64,000 nucleotides of DNA from Apis mellifera (taxonomy: Eukaryota; Arthropoda; Insecta; Hymenoptera; Apidae). The DNA lies in the NCBI RefSeq assembly GCF_003254395.2, contig NC_037638.1, positions 23,017,352-23,081,351 of the forward strand, written 5' to 3'. The notes below the pieces were generated by a model, which was given only the letters and a program-made list of their open reading frames with translations, ran no database searches and had not been told where the DNA came from. The position numbers were made by a program, and so were the translations under genes. Below are positions 1 to 13,630 of the stretch, piece after piece; position 1 is the first letter of the stretch; each line of letters starts with the position of its first letter.

Positions 1-3000
1 GTAATTTTTAATTTAATACTTTATGATTAATCTAGAACTTTTGAAAGTTCAAATAACTGTATAAGATTATATTTCGTCACCTGAATATAATGAGGAACGA
101 AGCAAAATTATTTTAGATATTTTATTTTCCATCCAAGATTACTCTCCTCCAATTTTAATCCATGTCTCTAATTCGCAATTATTCGTATCGATACGTTTAA
201 AACCGATATTACATTCCATCGTAGTAGTAGAATTTCTGATTCTACACAAAAATCAAATTTCTTCTCACATTCCACTTAGTTACAGACAACGATATACTTT
301 TAAGTGTCAAATCATGTTCTTCCAATTTTCTAAACCGACTGTGAAACTGTATTACATTTCAATCCCATCATATATCGAACAAATAAACATGTTAAGAGAA
401 TAACAGAGATATCGAAAAAAATCTCGCTTCGCTCTACAAATTCGACGAAGACCCGCGAAATTTCGTTTGTCCATTAACACCCCCGCAAAGTATCAATTTA
501 AGCTCCATGACGAGAGGGGAGGAGGAGAAATCTCGGGGCGCGAGATATTGTGCATTATCTGATCAGCCCCGATCGGAATCACCGATGGATCTTTCGCAGC
601 GGAAAAAGTTCCGGGCTGTGGCGATAAAATATTCAGAGCGCGCCATCAGCCCCGGCCTGGAAAATTAGATTCGTCCGGAGTTGGAAAACCTCCATTACTA
701 TTACGCCGGTGGGGTAAAGTAATCCGAGAATGAGACTTGTGTAAGGCCAAGGAAAAGCGTTTATATTTTCAAGATTTCGTGCGACGCGACACCCGTTGAA
801 TTCCAAACCGAATCTCCCCCCCTCCCTCCCTCTCTTATACGCCGAGGAAACAATTTTTGCAATAAAATAGACGTGACGGGAATAAATATATTTATATCGC
901 CGTGCAACCGTTTCTTCTACCCTCGTTCGTGTACATATGATTATCCAGATAATCTTTCCTTGCTTCTCTCTCTCTATATATATTTTTTTCTTATTCTTTT
1001 CTTTTTGATAATCATATTTCAAAGTCTAGTCCATCAGTTCCGCTGGTTAAGACGATATTTACGAAGATTCGCGACACCCAGAGAGAGAAAAAAAAAAAAG
1101 GAAAAATATCGTTGCTGGTTTATGGTGGATGGAAGGGTAGGTGAATTTATGCGAGTAGGGTAGAGGTAGCAGGGAAGGGAAAAAAAGGGAATCCAGGCTG
1201 TTCGCTCATAAATACAAATAACTGGCACATTTGGAGACGTGATAGTCAAGTTTAGGAGGGAATATTACCCTCCTTGCTTGACTTCGAATCAAACTCAAGA
1301 ATCGAGCGAGGAGAAACTTTTGGCGTCATTTCGTTTTCTTTCTTTTTATTTTTTTTTCTTTTTTTTCTCCTCCTCTCTAGAAATAAGAATAATAGGTTGT
1401 ATTAAAAAAAGAATCAAGGATCATGATATTAACTTTACATAGATTCGCGTCGCGAAATTATTGAAATTTTTGAAACATTGTTCCATTCGTTCATAATCCA
1501 ATTATTTCTTAATTCGTGGAAATTCTATTCGTTCAGAAGTGGACAGTATTCGAAGGAATTTCCAAATAACTTCAAATTGTTGAAATTAATTAATAAATAA
1601 TTTACTTTTTGGAAGGAAATAGTTCGCGAAGCTATTCGTACAAAAATTAATGCACTTGTAATTAAATGATTAAAGATGATAAATTCTTCGTTGAAACGCG
1701 TAAAAAATATTTACTAATTCTATTTCGCATTTATTATTTTCCCAAATACTTTCGCTTTGCTTTCAAATTCCTTTAATTATAATCAAATGAAGGAAACGCG
1801 AATCAAATTACTGCTTGAAATAAATTTCGTCCAGTTCCGAATTCGTTTTATTCCGATCAATCGTAAGTTAATTTAAATTAATTGTCAACAACATTATATC
1901 AAAATAATCGATTTGGAAATAAAATAAATACAAATTAATCGGGAATGGAGAGGGGGGAAAAAGAAAGGATTTATTGGATCGGTGTGAAGGGCAACACGTG
2001 AACTTGATAACAGGAAGGGCGCAAGAAGCGAGTATTGACGTCGCTGTATTCGGGTTTGACACTGAAATTGGGATCGAACCACTCTGGTTTGCCACTTTCG
2101 AGCGGAGCGATAAAGATCTCCAAAGCGACGAGGGCCTCAAAGAGTTTCCGGGGGCCACGTTATTATGCCTCCGACGGCCGATGTTCAATTAATTGGAACC
2201 GAAAATGAAGTCTCTCGGGAGCTGTCTAATTAATCGCGTCGATACAAAGCGCACGATGACGCAAGGAACGCTTAATTGAACCCTCTGATCGAGTTGTCTT
2301 CATGTTTCAACGATCAGCGAGTCGTGTTTCCACGTTTTTTTTCTTTTTCGAACGAGAGAGAAGAAAAAGAACGAGAAGAAAAAGAAATCGAGACGCGCGC
2401 TTTTCTTTGTTCGCGATTTTTAATCTCTTCTTTGAATGTGATAATATGATCGGGTAAATTGAGAAAAAGAATAACAATAAGAACTTATTTTCATATCAGT
2501 CGTATCAGAAAAATTATAACAACTCTATAATCTTCGTAAAAGCTACTTTAAAAAGTTAATCACGATGTTAATCTCGAAAAGAGTAATATCAATTTGTGAA
2601 TTTTTTTTCTTTTTATATCTTTCTTTCATCCAATTGTAATATTTAACATTTTTATATAACCTATCACTCTATTACATTCGTTATATCTTAACATCGTATA
2701 TGATAGATAATACGTTAATTATTCTGTTTACGTTTCTCAATATAATACCGTGTATGACATTGTCATTGTTTGATGCATAACACATTAAAGTAAATTACAT
2801 TAAAACTAATGAAACATAGTATTTCCTTACAATACAAACAGTAAATAATTAATTTCGATTTATCGATCATTTTACATCACGTTAAAGATTATATATATAT
2901 ATAATTTCCTCATCCATCCAACGACATTCCCTTCTTCCCGAACAAAATTCGTACCAAAGATGTCACATTATCGAATTAATTAATATCTCATCATCCTTCG

Positions 3001-4156
3001 TTCCACGGTCATGAAATCTCGCTTAAATCTCGATTAATTGTCGCACTGTTTTGCTATTCGTCTCGAAGGGGATGTACTAATTCGAAATTCGCGACATATT
3101 TTCTCAATTCATCCCTCGTAATTCACGATAGGCTCTCTCGCCTGTCCCACCACCACTCTCCACTGCTATATTCGTCTAATAAACATTATGGAAAACGCTC
3201 GAGATGATACACGGCAGCAGTTAAATTAATCCGTTAAATTTAATCCGTTACTAGAGAGCTGTTGAGGGTGAAACGCGACGTGAAGCCAAGCTCACTCCAG
3301 CCATAGATAAAAGGCTATTGTTGCCAAGATGAAATAATTTTTCGATTCAAACATCTTATTTATCAGTTTTATCACGATAATACTTTTATATCTTGTTATA
3401 TTACAGCAACAAATTTTTTTTCAAATAATCATTCCCCTTAGACACGTTATTTATTTTCCCCTCTAATAATCCCTTCTAATTAAACCCGAATAAATAGCAA
3501 CGATCGAAATACAAGGATTTGGCACCCTTGAAAGTAATTATTTTTGTTTGAATTGTTGCTCGATAATGAATCTCGCCACCTTATAATCGGATAAATCCGC
3601 GTTATACCCTCGTGGCGTGGCGACTCTCCCCATCCGGTTTCGGGGGTTAAAAGTTACGCGGACAGTTAATAAAGTTGCACTGGAAGATAATAGGATTTAA
3701 TGAATTACCAGGGATTGTTATGCTGATCGCGTTATCTCGATTAACGTAAAGCTAAGCAATTAGCGCGCGCGACCTTCCCCTCCCCTTTGAACTACTCGCC
3801 TTAATTCCATCAACTTTTGAAAGCATAATGGACGGCAATCGAAAGATGCGTTGCGTTCGTGTTAATTTAAAACTCTTTCCATTTTCCGAATATTCGTAGC
3901 AACCACCTCCACCTCGTTCGTCGAAAAGGCGTTCGTGGGAAAGGGATGATACATTTCCGCGAAATCCTACCGAAATTTCGCTCGTTTCGCGGGGAAAGCG
4001 GGAGGATAGCCGAGGGGCGAACGTATCCGCCCCGTTATCGAGTTTATTTATCGCGCTCAGACGTTTATCCAGCATTTAATTAGCCGAGGAAATGCATCAC
4101 TTTCGTTTCCGCGGCAGTTCAACAAACAAAGTTCAAGCGGGGCATATTTAGAAAAC
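1..4156. other. Non-coding stretch, mosaic of AT-rich and CpG-rich blocks
   Basis: No gene is recognised here. CpG-rich blocks (about 480-850, 1970-2340, 3600-4140) alternate with AT-rich DNA (about 1440-1960, 2420-3000, 3310-3600). Contents include a pyrimidine tract (1340-1380), a TA tract (2888-2904) and a small 13/14-bp tandem pair at 3220-3246 (GTTAAATTAATCC then GTTAAATTTAATCC). The 72-codon frame at 1974-2192 has a mixed amino-acid composition but no recognisable domain or clear splice context, so it is not called. Confidence 0.6.
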
Positions 4157-4180
4157 AGGAGGAGGAGGAGGAGGAGGAAG
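4157..4180. repeat. (AGG)n microsatellite
   Basis: About seven AGG units form a purine tract. It is followed directly by AG|GTAAGT at 4181-4188, which looks like a splice donor but has no recognisable exon before it. A GA tract lies at about 4227-4250. Confidence 0.85.
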
Positions 4181-5187
4181 AGGTAAGTTGCTCTCCTCGC
4201 GCGTCGATTCGACTACTAGCTTTTTAACCAGCCAGAGAGAGAGAGAGAGGGTTGGTGGCGTAGCCTCGATTTCGAAAGCGTTTTCAACCCCGGGCGATAC
4301 AATCGCGAGGCGCCATAAATCTAGATTAAAGTCGACTAGGTTTTAATTAAACTTACTTCGTTAAGGGGGGAGGGGAAAGTATTTTTCTTCCCGCTTAATC
4401 TTGTGTACCTAACCCTCGCCCGGGCTGAGTAAAATTTCTCGTTTCATAAATGGCGGGGCAAGATCGTTGCGCATTTCTTCGGGGAGAGGTTCGAAAGCCA
4501 GGCTTAATTCGACACAGGATTGAATACCATGGTACGATCGTTGCCCTCTTTACGCGACGAATCGTTTTCTTTTTTCTTTGCATTTTCGTCGTCGATTTTC
4601 TACCGATTATGCGTGTAATCCACCGGATGTTCAGACGAAAATATAAATATTTTTTATCAATAGGAAGCGGAGATTTGAATGTTATTATTATTCCTGCAAA
4701 TTTAAAATATAAATTTCAATATAATGTATACTTGGAAAATATTTCTCAAACTGAAAGAACATCAGCTTTAATTGTTTCTTTAATTGTTTTACGATAAATT
4801 GTTACATTATATACGTTACATAGTTTAAGATTATAAAAATTCTATTCCAGCCTGAAAAAAATTTACGGAGAGCGGCAAGTGTTAAACAAAGAATCGAACG
4901 AGCAATTCGGTGTGAAAGCAAAGTTTCGAGGGTTACGAAACGGTCAATTTAGGCTACGTTCTGCTATCGGTTAAAACAGTGATGCCAACTTTCGAGGCGT
5001 TGAATTAATAAATTGGAGATCCCGGCAATCTTTTCTTTCCGACAGAAGGCGATAGAAAGAAAGGGAATTATCGCGACACGCGGTCGGTCCACCAGTCCAA
5101 CCTCCGCGATGCTTAAATGAATCGAATAAGTTTCGAGGGCTATTAAAGTTAAAATTTGATTTATCACCGCCGATTACCGGCCTGACT

Positions 5188-5188
5188 G

Positions 5189-5219
<31 letters not shown>

Positions 5220-5222
5220 CCG
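5188..5222. repeat. (GCCT)n microsatellite
   Basis: Roughly eight GCCT/TGCC tetranucleotide copies lie in a GC-rich block. In one reverse-strand frame the tract reads as a short Gly-Arg-Gln-Ala repeat, which is a by-product of the tetranucleotide and not evidence of coding. Confidence 0.9.
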
Positions 5223-5284
5223 GCCCGGATAAGTGAATCGACGAAGTTTGCCTTTGCACTTGAGAATTTCCCTTTCCAAGGACG

Positions 5285-5335
5285 AGTGTACGCGAGTACA
5301 CTTGCCGAAGCAATCGACGGGCGTGCATACGCCCG
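5285..5335. other. Two adjacent perfect hairpins
   Basis: AGTGTAC-GCGA-GTACACT (5285-5302) and CGGGCGT-GCAT-ACGCCCG (5318-5335) are two 7-bp inverted repeats with four-base loops, separated by 15 bases. The first loop is of GNRA type. Both can be read directly; function is unknown and chance is possible. Confidence 0.6.
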
Positions 5336-5423
5336 CCTGCACACTATCGATCAAAACTTTCGAATCAATTACGTATTCCGTGGAATCCAATAATTTAACG
5401 CGTCATTTTTTATACGTATGTAC

Positions 5424-5441
5424 ATATATATATATATATAT
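5424..5441. repeat. (TA)n microsatellite
   Basis: A run of alternating A and T, about nine units long. Confidence 0.85.
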
Positions 5442-6796
5442 CCGTGTAACGTGGCATGTTGAACGTGTTTACACAGGTTTAACGCGACGTTTTTACGAGT
5501 TTACATATTTCCCGAAGTTCGAAAATTCTTTCCAACTAGTCTCCAGCGTGCAATGTAAAGTAGAAACGTTCGAAGTTAACATATTTACAATATGGTAGCC
5601 CGAGAGCTTCAATAGAGAATATAAAATTGTGATATGTAACACGATCGAATAAATTTAGACAATCCTCGAGAATATTTCATTGTTTCTAACGTTTCTCCGA
5701 TTTGTATCACAGTTTTAAGGAATTAATCGTTGTGATTTCTTTTCCCAAAATTCCTTTTTAATGTTACTTAAGAAAAAGAGATTGGAATTCTGTAAAAAGG
5801 TCCGTTAAAACGATAAAATTATTATCATCAATGAATAATAGAAGAGAAAATTCGACGCGTAATCGGGGAAAATGATTTCAAACTTTTAGTTCCGTGGCGT
5901 AAACACGAATAGATAGAAACACAATGATAAGGTGGCAAGGAAGGGAGACAGAGAGGAAAACAAGATGTTGTAATTATTTTGATGCAATACATTTGCAAAT
6001 TTCAGTCAGGTATATCAACCAGAAATACCACGAAGAACGAGTAAACTAACCCGTAACGTAAACAACCTCGTAATATTTGACTACGTGTACGAGAACTGTT
6101 TACGTAATCCCCTTCCGGATATTTCTTGGACACACTAAGAAACTTGACGGTTGTTAAACTTAATCAACATTATATTAATCTGACCACGAGCGAGCAATTA
6201 TGGATCAGAATATGAGAAGAATTCAATTTACACCTAATGAAAATATTCTAATTAAACTAATATATTATTATTATAAAATGTATATCAAACTGTACAAAGT
6301 TTGGAAAATATTTATTTACATAAAATTTATACTGTAATATTATATAAGAATAATCTTTTCTTTAAAAATTTCTATTGTTTGTTTGAAAAGATTCAACCTA
6401 AAAAAACATTGATTATGTATTACGTACTTATATAATATTCAATATATCACGTTCCTTGTCCATTTTTTCTAGATAAATTTTAAGATATTTCCAATTTCTT
6501 TCAAATTTTATTCTGAATGTAATTAAATTCGTGTATAACGATCAATTATCAATTTAATACATTTTAATATATCCGAATCTATCATCATTTTCACGTTAAT
6601 AAAAAAAAAAAAGAAGCGAATTTTTACAACAAATATCCTCTCTTCTACCATTACATTGGTGCATCATCACGGGATTTTCTCGTACGGGGTAAAAAATTGA
6701 ATTAAATTAAAATTGAATCGTGAAAAAAAACCCACTTTCCGTTCTTCGATCGAGCGAGAAATTAATATCCCTCCTCGTTATTCTTATTCTCTCTTG

Positions 6797-6833
6797 AAAT
6801 AAATAAATAAATAAATAAATAAATAAACAAATA
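6797..6833. repeat. (AAAT)n microsatellite
   Basis: About eight AAAT units with one interruption (AAAC) near the right end. Confidence 0.9.
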
Positions 6834-7775
6834 AAACGAGCGCAAGTGTTCGATCAAGGGAGATACTTGCACAGAGGAAGAGACTGGCGTTCTTCATAAT
6901 TGAGGCTACGCGAGTCATTACGCGAGTATCGTGCAACTTTTAAAGTAAATAACAGACAGCGGCGTACAACGAAGAGGGGGGGAGGCCCTTACCGTGAAAA
7001 AGCTTTTCTCTGTACTTCCACCACGAGTAGCCGTGAATAGCAAATGCCGTTAAGGGTACACACACACGTGTTTATGCATCCAGGAGGAATGCTCACAGGT
7101 TAGGTGCGCTCTCTGCTTTCCGGAATAAATAGCGGTGCACCGTTGGCGTGGTGACCGTAGGAGGACTCGTTTCATACACCCCTCCCTCCCTATCCAGATG
7201 AATTTTTCGAGGAAGATCGGGAAGACGATCACGTAGCGCGAATTTTCGACTTTTCCTCCTTCTCCTCCTCGTCTTCGTTCCTGAATTCATTCTTCGTACA
7301 GGGGGTGTGTATCTTCGATCTCATCTAGGGAATCTCATCTCATCGAGTCAATGTCCATGATCGTTTCGATGAGACTGGATCACGCTTTCTGATCAGTTCA
7401 GTTGCGTAACAAATTTATCCTTGATTCGATTCGGCGATCGATCGTGGAACGTGACAGAATGTAAAAGAATCTCCCTCACTTTTGGAAAATTATGGAAATT
7501 GACGACGCAAATTTCTAAACGGAAAGTAAAGGATAAAATTTACAACAGCGTGGTTGCAATTAAGAATAACTTGGATATAAATTCGTGAATCGAAGTAGTT
7601 TATGCAAAGTTAAATTTTTAACTGTAATATGTAATAGTAGAAGTTCAACAGAAATTTCATTTACTTCATTTACTTCATTTTTTCGAATGATATGTATGCT
7701 GCCTTTTTCTTTTTTTTTTGATTCAAATTTTATAAGAATCCGAGGGTTGTTTTTTTCAGACGATCCGAACGCTAG

Positions 7776-7797
7776 AATAATAATAATAATAATAATA
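7776..7797. repeat. (TAA)n microsatellite
   Basis: About seven TAA units. Confidence 0.85.
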
Positions 7798-9155
7798 TCG
7801 CGAAATTGTAGAAAACAGGATAATTTATTTTAATTTCGAGCGAGGGAGAAGAAGAAGGGGATCGACGAGAGGCGGAAAATACGCATTGTTCCGCGGATAA
7901 TCCACGATGAAAATGGCCGTTTGATCGGCTCGGCTTCTATTCAATTTCGCGTTATTATCGAAAAGTTGGGAAATCGTAACGATGACCGCCGCGAGATAGC
8001 CATAAATCACGGCCACGGTTTAAAATATGGGGAAGAGGCGAGTGGAAAACTGGTGTCCCGGCTGGATCCCCGGCTCCACAACCGGCCAGTTGTGGAAAAT
8101 GTACAGAGACGGTTTTCGTACGAAAAGAAAAATAACGAATGCTGAACGAACGCCGGGGTTAAAACCTGGGCTGCATTAATTCGTAACGCGTGTACGTATC
8201 GTGCCCTGTTTGTAACGGGCCATAACGCGCTACACTGGACGAGACTATTAAACATCGCGGAAACGGATATGAGATAATTACCATTCATTTTCGAATGAAT
8301 GTTCGTCGAGCGATAAATTCGTTTCCCGATCTCCTCTTCGATTTTTATCTCCTTCGACTTTGTGAAAATGGAATGTGGAGGGAAAAAAAAGAAATAATCC
8401 ACGAGTGAACTGAAAATTTTTCGCTTTTCATGTCGTCGCAATTATATGTTCGTCACGATTAAAGCCAATGCGTTCACAATGTGGAAATGATTGAATATAT
8501 ATATAAGGTGTTAATATATCCATGAGACATTTTTCGAATATCAGATTTTTAGAATCTAAAATATTAAAATGTATATATTCGTTCAGATTTATTTTATCAA
8601 ATCGTAAAGAAGAACTCGATTTTTCTTAAGACCTTACAGATCTCGAACAATGGATCCTTTATTAACGAAATTAACGTTCTTTAAAACTTAAAATGATCAA
8701 ATTACGAACTTGTGGACAAATAACATTTCTCCAATTTCGCGCAATTTTCCTTTTCTTGTACGTCGCTTGTACTTGGAAACGAATTTCATCCTATTTCGTT
8801 GAAACGAGTGAAATTAAAAATAAATAAATAAAAAAAGAAACGGAAAAAAGTGTTATCGAGAGAAACTGGTGCCACGTTATCGAATAACTTAAACCCAGTG
8901 GAAGAAGATGGTTTCCTCGATTAAGTGGCACGACTAGCGGGCGTAAAGACGTGGCGAACAAGGAGCAAAGCGTCGAGAAACGATTCGATTCGTTTCTAAG
9001 CGAGAGGGGATGGCGGTTTCAAAGCAGTGGGAGGAAGGAGGAAGTTTCCGGTTGTCGTGGGATCACGAGGTCGGCTAACGAGATGCGCTCGTTCCGCGAA
9101 CTGTTTGGCCAGGGGCGGCGTACTGTAACAATTATTTGAACTGCCGGGTGGCGGA

Positions 9156-9175
9156 GGGGAGAGTGGGCGGGTGGG
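9156..9175 (+). other. Predicted G-quadruplex motif
   Basis: Four guanine runs with short loops are present: GGGG-AGAGT-GGG-C-GGG-T-GGG. A fifth run (GGG, 9146-9148) lies 7 bases upstream. This fits the standard G3+N1-7 rule on the plus strand. No gene promoter is recognised nearby. Confidence 0.65.
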
Positions 9176-12100
9176 TTAAGTTGGAAAAACAGAGGGAGAG
9201 ACCGGGTGAAGAAAACCGGATGGAAATCCGAGTAGACCGTTACGACGGGGACAATAAGAGCAGTCAGCCAACCTTTTCGCGGAGCTCGGCCCTCTGTGAA
9301 AGGGGCAAAGTGGTGCGGAAATCGAAAAGCTGCTCGCTCGTGCCCCTGCTCTTTTTGACGCTTCAGACGGCGACGGCCTCTCCTTCTCTTTCTCTCTCTC
9401 TCTCTCTCCTTCGCTTCGCCGCATTTTCTCCTCTCGGGGATTGAATGCTTTTCCCAAGGAATTCCGAAAGGTGTGAAAGTTTCGACGGTAATGATTCTTC
9501 GAATACTTCCTTCTCCCCTCCACCTCGTTCGCAGCCTCGTTGAGAGAGAGAGAGAGAAAGAGAAGTGCACGGAGCGTTCGAGTAGTAACGATAACTCGAT
9601 TCTTCCGCGTCTCGTCCATCGAAGACGAATTGGAATTTCCTGCGAATCGATAACGATCGAATTTTATCGGTTCATCGTCGAAAATCGTCCCTCGTCACTT
9701 TCGGGCATATTTTTAGGAATAAAGGGAAAGGGACACGTTTAATTCGGTTATAGAAATATAGAGAAATGTTTAAAAATCTTACGGAGAAACGAGATTCGTT
9801 TATAATTACTTATAAAATTATCGGTTTGAGTTAATGTTAAAAAATGTTAAAAAATTTTGTTAAAAGTATATACTTTTTGATACGATGATCGATTGAATTT
9901 TTTTTTGGAACTTGATTTAGATTTCTCTTTAAGCGTTAGAGAAAAAAACCTGCATCTTATTGCACAATTCTGCTAAAATCTATCTAGCAAAAATATCGCT
10001 CGTTTTTTGCCAACATCCAAGTTTGCTTGTAGAATTTCTTCTCAACTACGTTACGTTAATAAAACTATCAAAAATGGATTTCCCTTGTTCCCGTTGCAAC
10101 GTGTACAATTGCGGGAAGGAAAAGAGCAACAAACATGGCGGGCAGAGTGGACGGAAAGAACTGGTCCCGAGACAAATTGGAAAGTTTCTAAATTTTTAAA
10201 TTAAACCCACCCTCGTGTGTGTACATTTTCACGGCCGATGTCAACGAACTCACCGATGACGGCGAGCAACGATAAAAAGCGGACGACGTGCCGTGGCACT
10301 CGTTAGACGGGGAGGCCACCACCGGCCAGGTGGAGGCCATCTCTGGCGAAAAAGAGAAACGAGAGGCGGAAAACCGGATGAGAATCCGGTTTCCAACGTT
10401 ACAAAACGAGGGGAAGAGGAACAATGAGGACGGTCGCGGAGCCGGTGTTCCCCTTAAACGTTCGGCTCAAGAGGATCGAAATGCGTTCAGAGATCGCGAA
10501 AATCCGGTGTCGAACGCCCTCATTTTTTTCTTCTTCTTCTTCTCCTTCTACTTCCTCGAGTTCGCGCATTAAAACGAGCCGTTTGCCATTCACCCCCTCG
10601 AATCGGACGCGAACGTCGACATCTGACGATCTTGTTTCGTACAGGGTTGCCATCTTATCCCTATTAGCAAAGTTTGGTGGTGGCCATGAATCGAAGATCT
10701 CGATATAAAAGCTTGGGAATGGGAAGGAAAAATTTATCGTATATCGTTGATAGATAAAATTTTGTAGAAATGAATTTATTATACTAGATAGATATGAAGA
10801 TATTTATGCAAGAATGGGTTTAAAGTAGAGATTATATTTATATATAACTCGAATGTTTTCGAAAATTTCTAAGTTCTTGTGAAAAAATTTACTTAAAAAT
10901 AAGTAATTACTCGATCGCGAGGAAATTACCCAACTCTTCTCGAACGTGTTTTTCAAAAACATCGAGTTTATCCAATTAGCGCATGATAAAATGCAATTAG
11001 ACGGACGAAAGAACAAGTTGAATTTTTCCTGCTTCCCTCACCGAGCTCCTTCTTACTCCATCGCGTCACAACATTTTTGCAATATATACAAACGAGAGAA
11101 AAAAGCGAAAACGAGCGTTCGTTGTGCTTTTACGAAACTTTCCTTATTTCGCTGCCGAAGATTCGCGAATTAGAGCGCGAGAAAATATTACACGAAGAGC
11201 GACGTCACGTAAATCCTTCTTTTAACAAAGAAAAAAAAAAAGAAAAACGGAAAGTTAAAAAGATGAAAAAAAAAAAATCCAAATCCAAAATCCAAACGTC
11301 TCGATGTACACAGAGAGCGCACAGGTTTACAAAGTGGAGATACGAGGAATCGTCTCGACTTCTTTTCCCATTATACGTGTGTACCCGCAACTACGTAAAT
11401 AGAATGACGGTACGGGGGAGAGAGAAAAGTGTGTCACAGCGTCGAGACGCGAGATTGACTTGGCGCGAACTTCTTATCATTCGCCGCGCAAAGCCGCGGC
11501 AGCGGCGGCGGCCTCCCTTTTTTCCTCCCCCTTCCCCATTTCGGCGGGAATTACTTTTGTTGGAGGGCTGTCTGCGACGTCTATTTGCCGACTGGAGGTT
11601 GGAACGATTCGAAAAGCGAGTTCGAGGACAAAGTCTCTCCGAGAGAATCGACCCCCTCTCACCACCATCCCTCTCTCTCTCTCTCTTTCGCGCGTGCTCG
11701 CTTTTGACGTAATTGCTTTTTCGTTCTCGCCTTCCCTCCGTTTAATCCCAGATTCCCAGATTCCTCTTCCTTTTCTTCCTTTTATCCTTCCCCTGTTTGC
11801 CCAATAGCGATAGTACGCGCGTGGAAAAAAAAGAAAAGAAAAGAAAGGAGAAGGAGAAAAGATCTTTAAACGTTCCTTCCTTCCTTCGTTATCCTCGTTC
11901 TATGTTTGTTATTATTGTTCTTCCAAGGGGGAAAGGAGGGGAGTAATCCGTTATCCATCGTAAATAACGCTTACAACTTCCTCGTTGGCAAGGAAGATGG
12001 CCAAGATACTCGGAGAAATGATAACACGCGACGAGGGAGCTTAACAGCCGACTTCCGTGATAAGGCACGACTAAGTGATCTGCATTCAAGGCTAAGCTCT

Positions 12101-13383
12101 TTACGCCGGCTAAAGCGTTACCGGAGAACGTCGGACCACCCACGAGAAACTTCTAATTCATCACCGCGCCATTATCACCCGTTCCACCTCGTCCCGTTTT
12201 ATTATAAAATAGATAAATTTATGAAAATCGACTTGTATTATTAAACTGTCGCATTATGTCGGCAAACATTTATAATATACGAGTTAATTAACGGCCTCTA
12301 TTCTCTATATAATTCCCCATTAGTGGGATATATTATATTGATACAAATCGATGGGTATTGTTCTCTATTTTATATACCGAGGGGTAATGAATGCATCATT
12401 TGAATAAATTTTACGAGTTTAAAAAAGATGAAAATCGTATGCGTATCTTAGACACCTTTTTATTATTATTAATAAAAAGAAAGTAATTGAAAGATCGGTG
12501 ATAATATCGAATTCTTATCGTAACATTGTCAGCGAGAAAATTCAAAACGTACGTTATCAATATCAATCACATTTCTTAAAATTTCTCTTCCATCTTTCAC
12601 GATCTTTCGTTCCAGGAATGGGAAAACGTCCGTTCGAATCACATCGAGCGTGTTAATTAAGAATACTTTGCTTTGAAGGATCGATAAAAAACGAACGAAG
12701 AAACGTACAATGCTGAAAATCGTATCGTTCACCGAGCGTACGCGAGCGGAACACGTAAACGAATTCTGTTTACTTTGCCCTCCTCTCGTGTCTGCATTGA
12801 TCCGCAAATCGTCGAACGATAACTGGATCAGTCCCCATCCTTTCAGATAACACTGTCCGTTACGAGAAGCCCTTCATCTGGTTGTTAACCGTAATCCCAT
12901 TGTTTCCAACATCTCGACGCTTGCGAGCGCTGCATAAATCTCGCCACCAGGTTACACGCGAGAAACACAAGCGAACGATGGCGACCGCGTATCGCGAAAT
13001 ATCCACGTTTCCTTCGATCCCTTTCGATCCAAAACGACGCGACACATTATCTCGTCACACTCAAAATCTCATCCCGATCGTTGTATTCTCGACGACAGTT
13101 GTTAATGATATTGCAGAGGGAAGAGGAGGCAACGTATCGGTCGTGAATTGGGATAGTTTCGCGAGATCGGCCACTTCATCGTAAGATCACACCCACCCGT
13201 TTGTAAATTACGATCGTCTCGATGCGAGACTGGTATTCAAGCTTGCCGAACTTTATCTATAGATATTCTATCCGTGGAGAATGTTTCGTTGTATAGGTTC
13301 GTTCGCGAGATATTATTATTATCTGCTTATTACGCGGCAAGATTCTGTTACGTGAGAAATAGGTTAAATAGTGTGGAGGAGTT
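9176..13383. other. Non-coding stretch with CpG-rich blocks and microsatellites
   Basis: A CT tract (9385-9408) and a GA tract (9541-9557) bracket a CpG-rich block. Frames of 80-180 codons are open there on both strands but are rich in Arg, Ser and Glu from low-complexity DNA. A TTC tract lies near 10526-10545, a GCG/CAG-rich patch at 11492-11512, and a 40-base homopurine run at 11823-11862. GACGTCACGTAA (11201-11212) recurs exactly at 58116-58127. No recognisable protein was found. Confidence 0.55.
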
Positions 13384-13630
13384 AGTGTTTAACTATCTAA
13401 CGTGAAAAAAGTAATAGATTAAAATGGGTTGAAATAATTTTTAAAAATGATAAGTCAACCATTGAGAAATCTAAAGTGATAGAAGAAACGTTTGTAATAA
13501 TATAAATACGATATTTTCGGATTCGGTTGGAAGAATTATTTTTATCGAGGGAGAATGGAAGGAATATTTAAAATGAACAGTATTTGATTTAAACAATCAA
13601 GTTAATTATAAATTATTAACTATTTTTAAG
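13384..13630. repeat. Tandem duplication, copy A
   Basis: This AT-rich unit is repeated immediately downstream. Blocks shared in the same order with copy B include AATAGATTAAAAT, AAATCTAAAGTGATAGA (copy B has ATATCTAAAGTGATAGA), TTTGTAATAATATAAATA, ATTTTCGGATTC, GGAAGAATTATTTTTA and CTATTTTTAAG. The retained order with scattered substitutions shows an old duplication rather than convergence in AT-rich DNA. No coding capacity is visible. Confidence 0.85.

Larger units (their letters stand above)
5442..9140. other. Non-coding stretch
   Basis: No gene is recognised. The part from about 5600 to 6660 is strongly AT-rich. An A-run lies at 6600-6612, and a CpG-richer block with short frames on both strands covers 7860-8260. 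A perfect 8-bp hairpin, TCCACAAC-CGGCCA-GTTGTGGA, is at 8075-8096. The part from 8480 to 8880 is AT-rich again. The frames on both strands at 7825-8441 contain no known domain. Confidence 0.55.

Noticed and set aside
2060..2085. tRNA B-box-like GGTTCGATCCC on the minus strand
   Set aside because: No D-arm/A-box at the right distance and the T-arm stem does not pair fully; no cloverleaf can be drawn.
3543..3565. Resemblance to the insect miR-315 mature sequence
   Set aside because: Only a partial match, with changes in the seed region and no clear hairpin partner.
4181..4188. Donor-like AG|GTAAGT
   Set aside because: It follows directly on an AGG microsatellite, with no recognisable exon before it.
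11077..11712. 211-codon plus-strand frame
   Set aside because: Dominated by Lys/Arg/Glu from purine runs and Leu/Ser from CT repeats; low complexity throughout.
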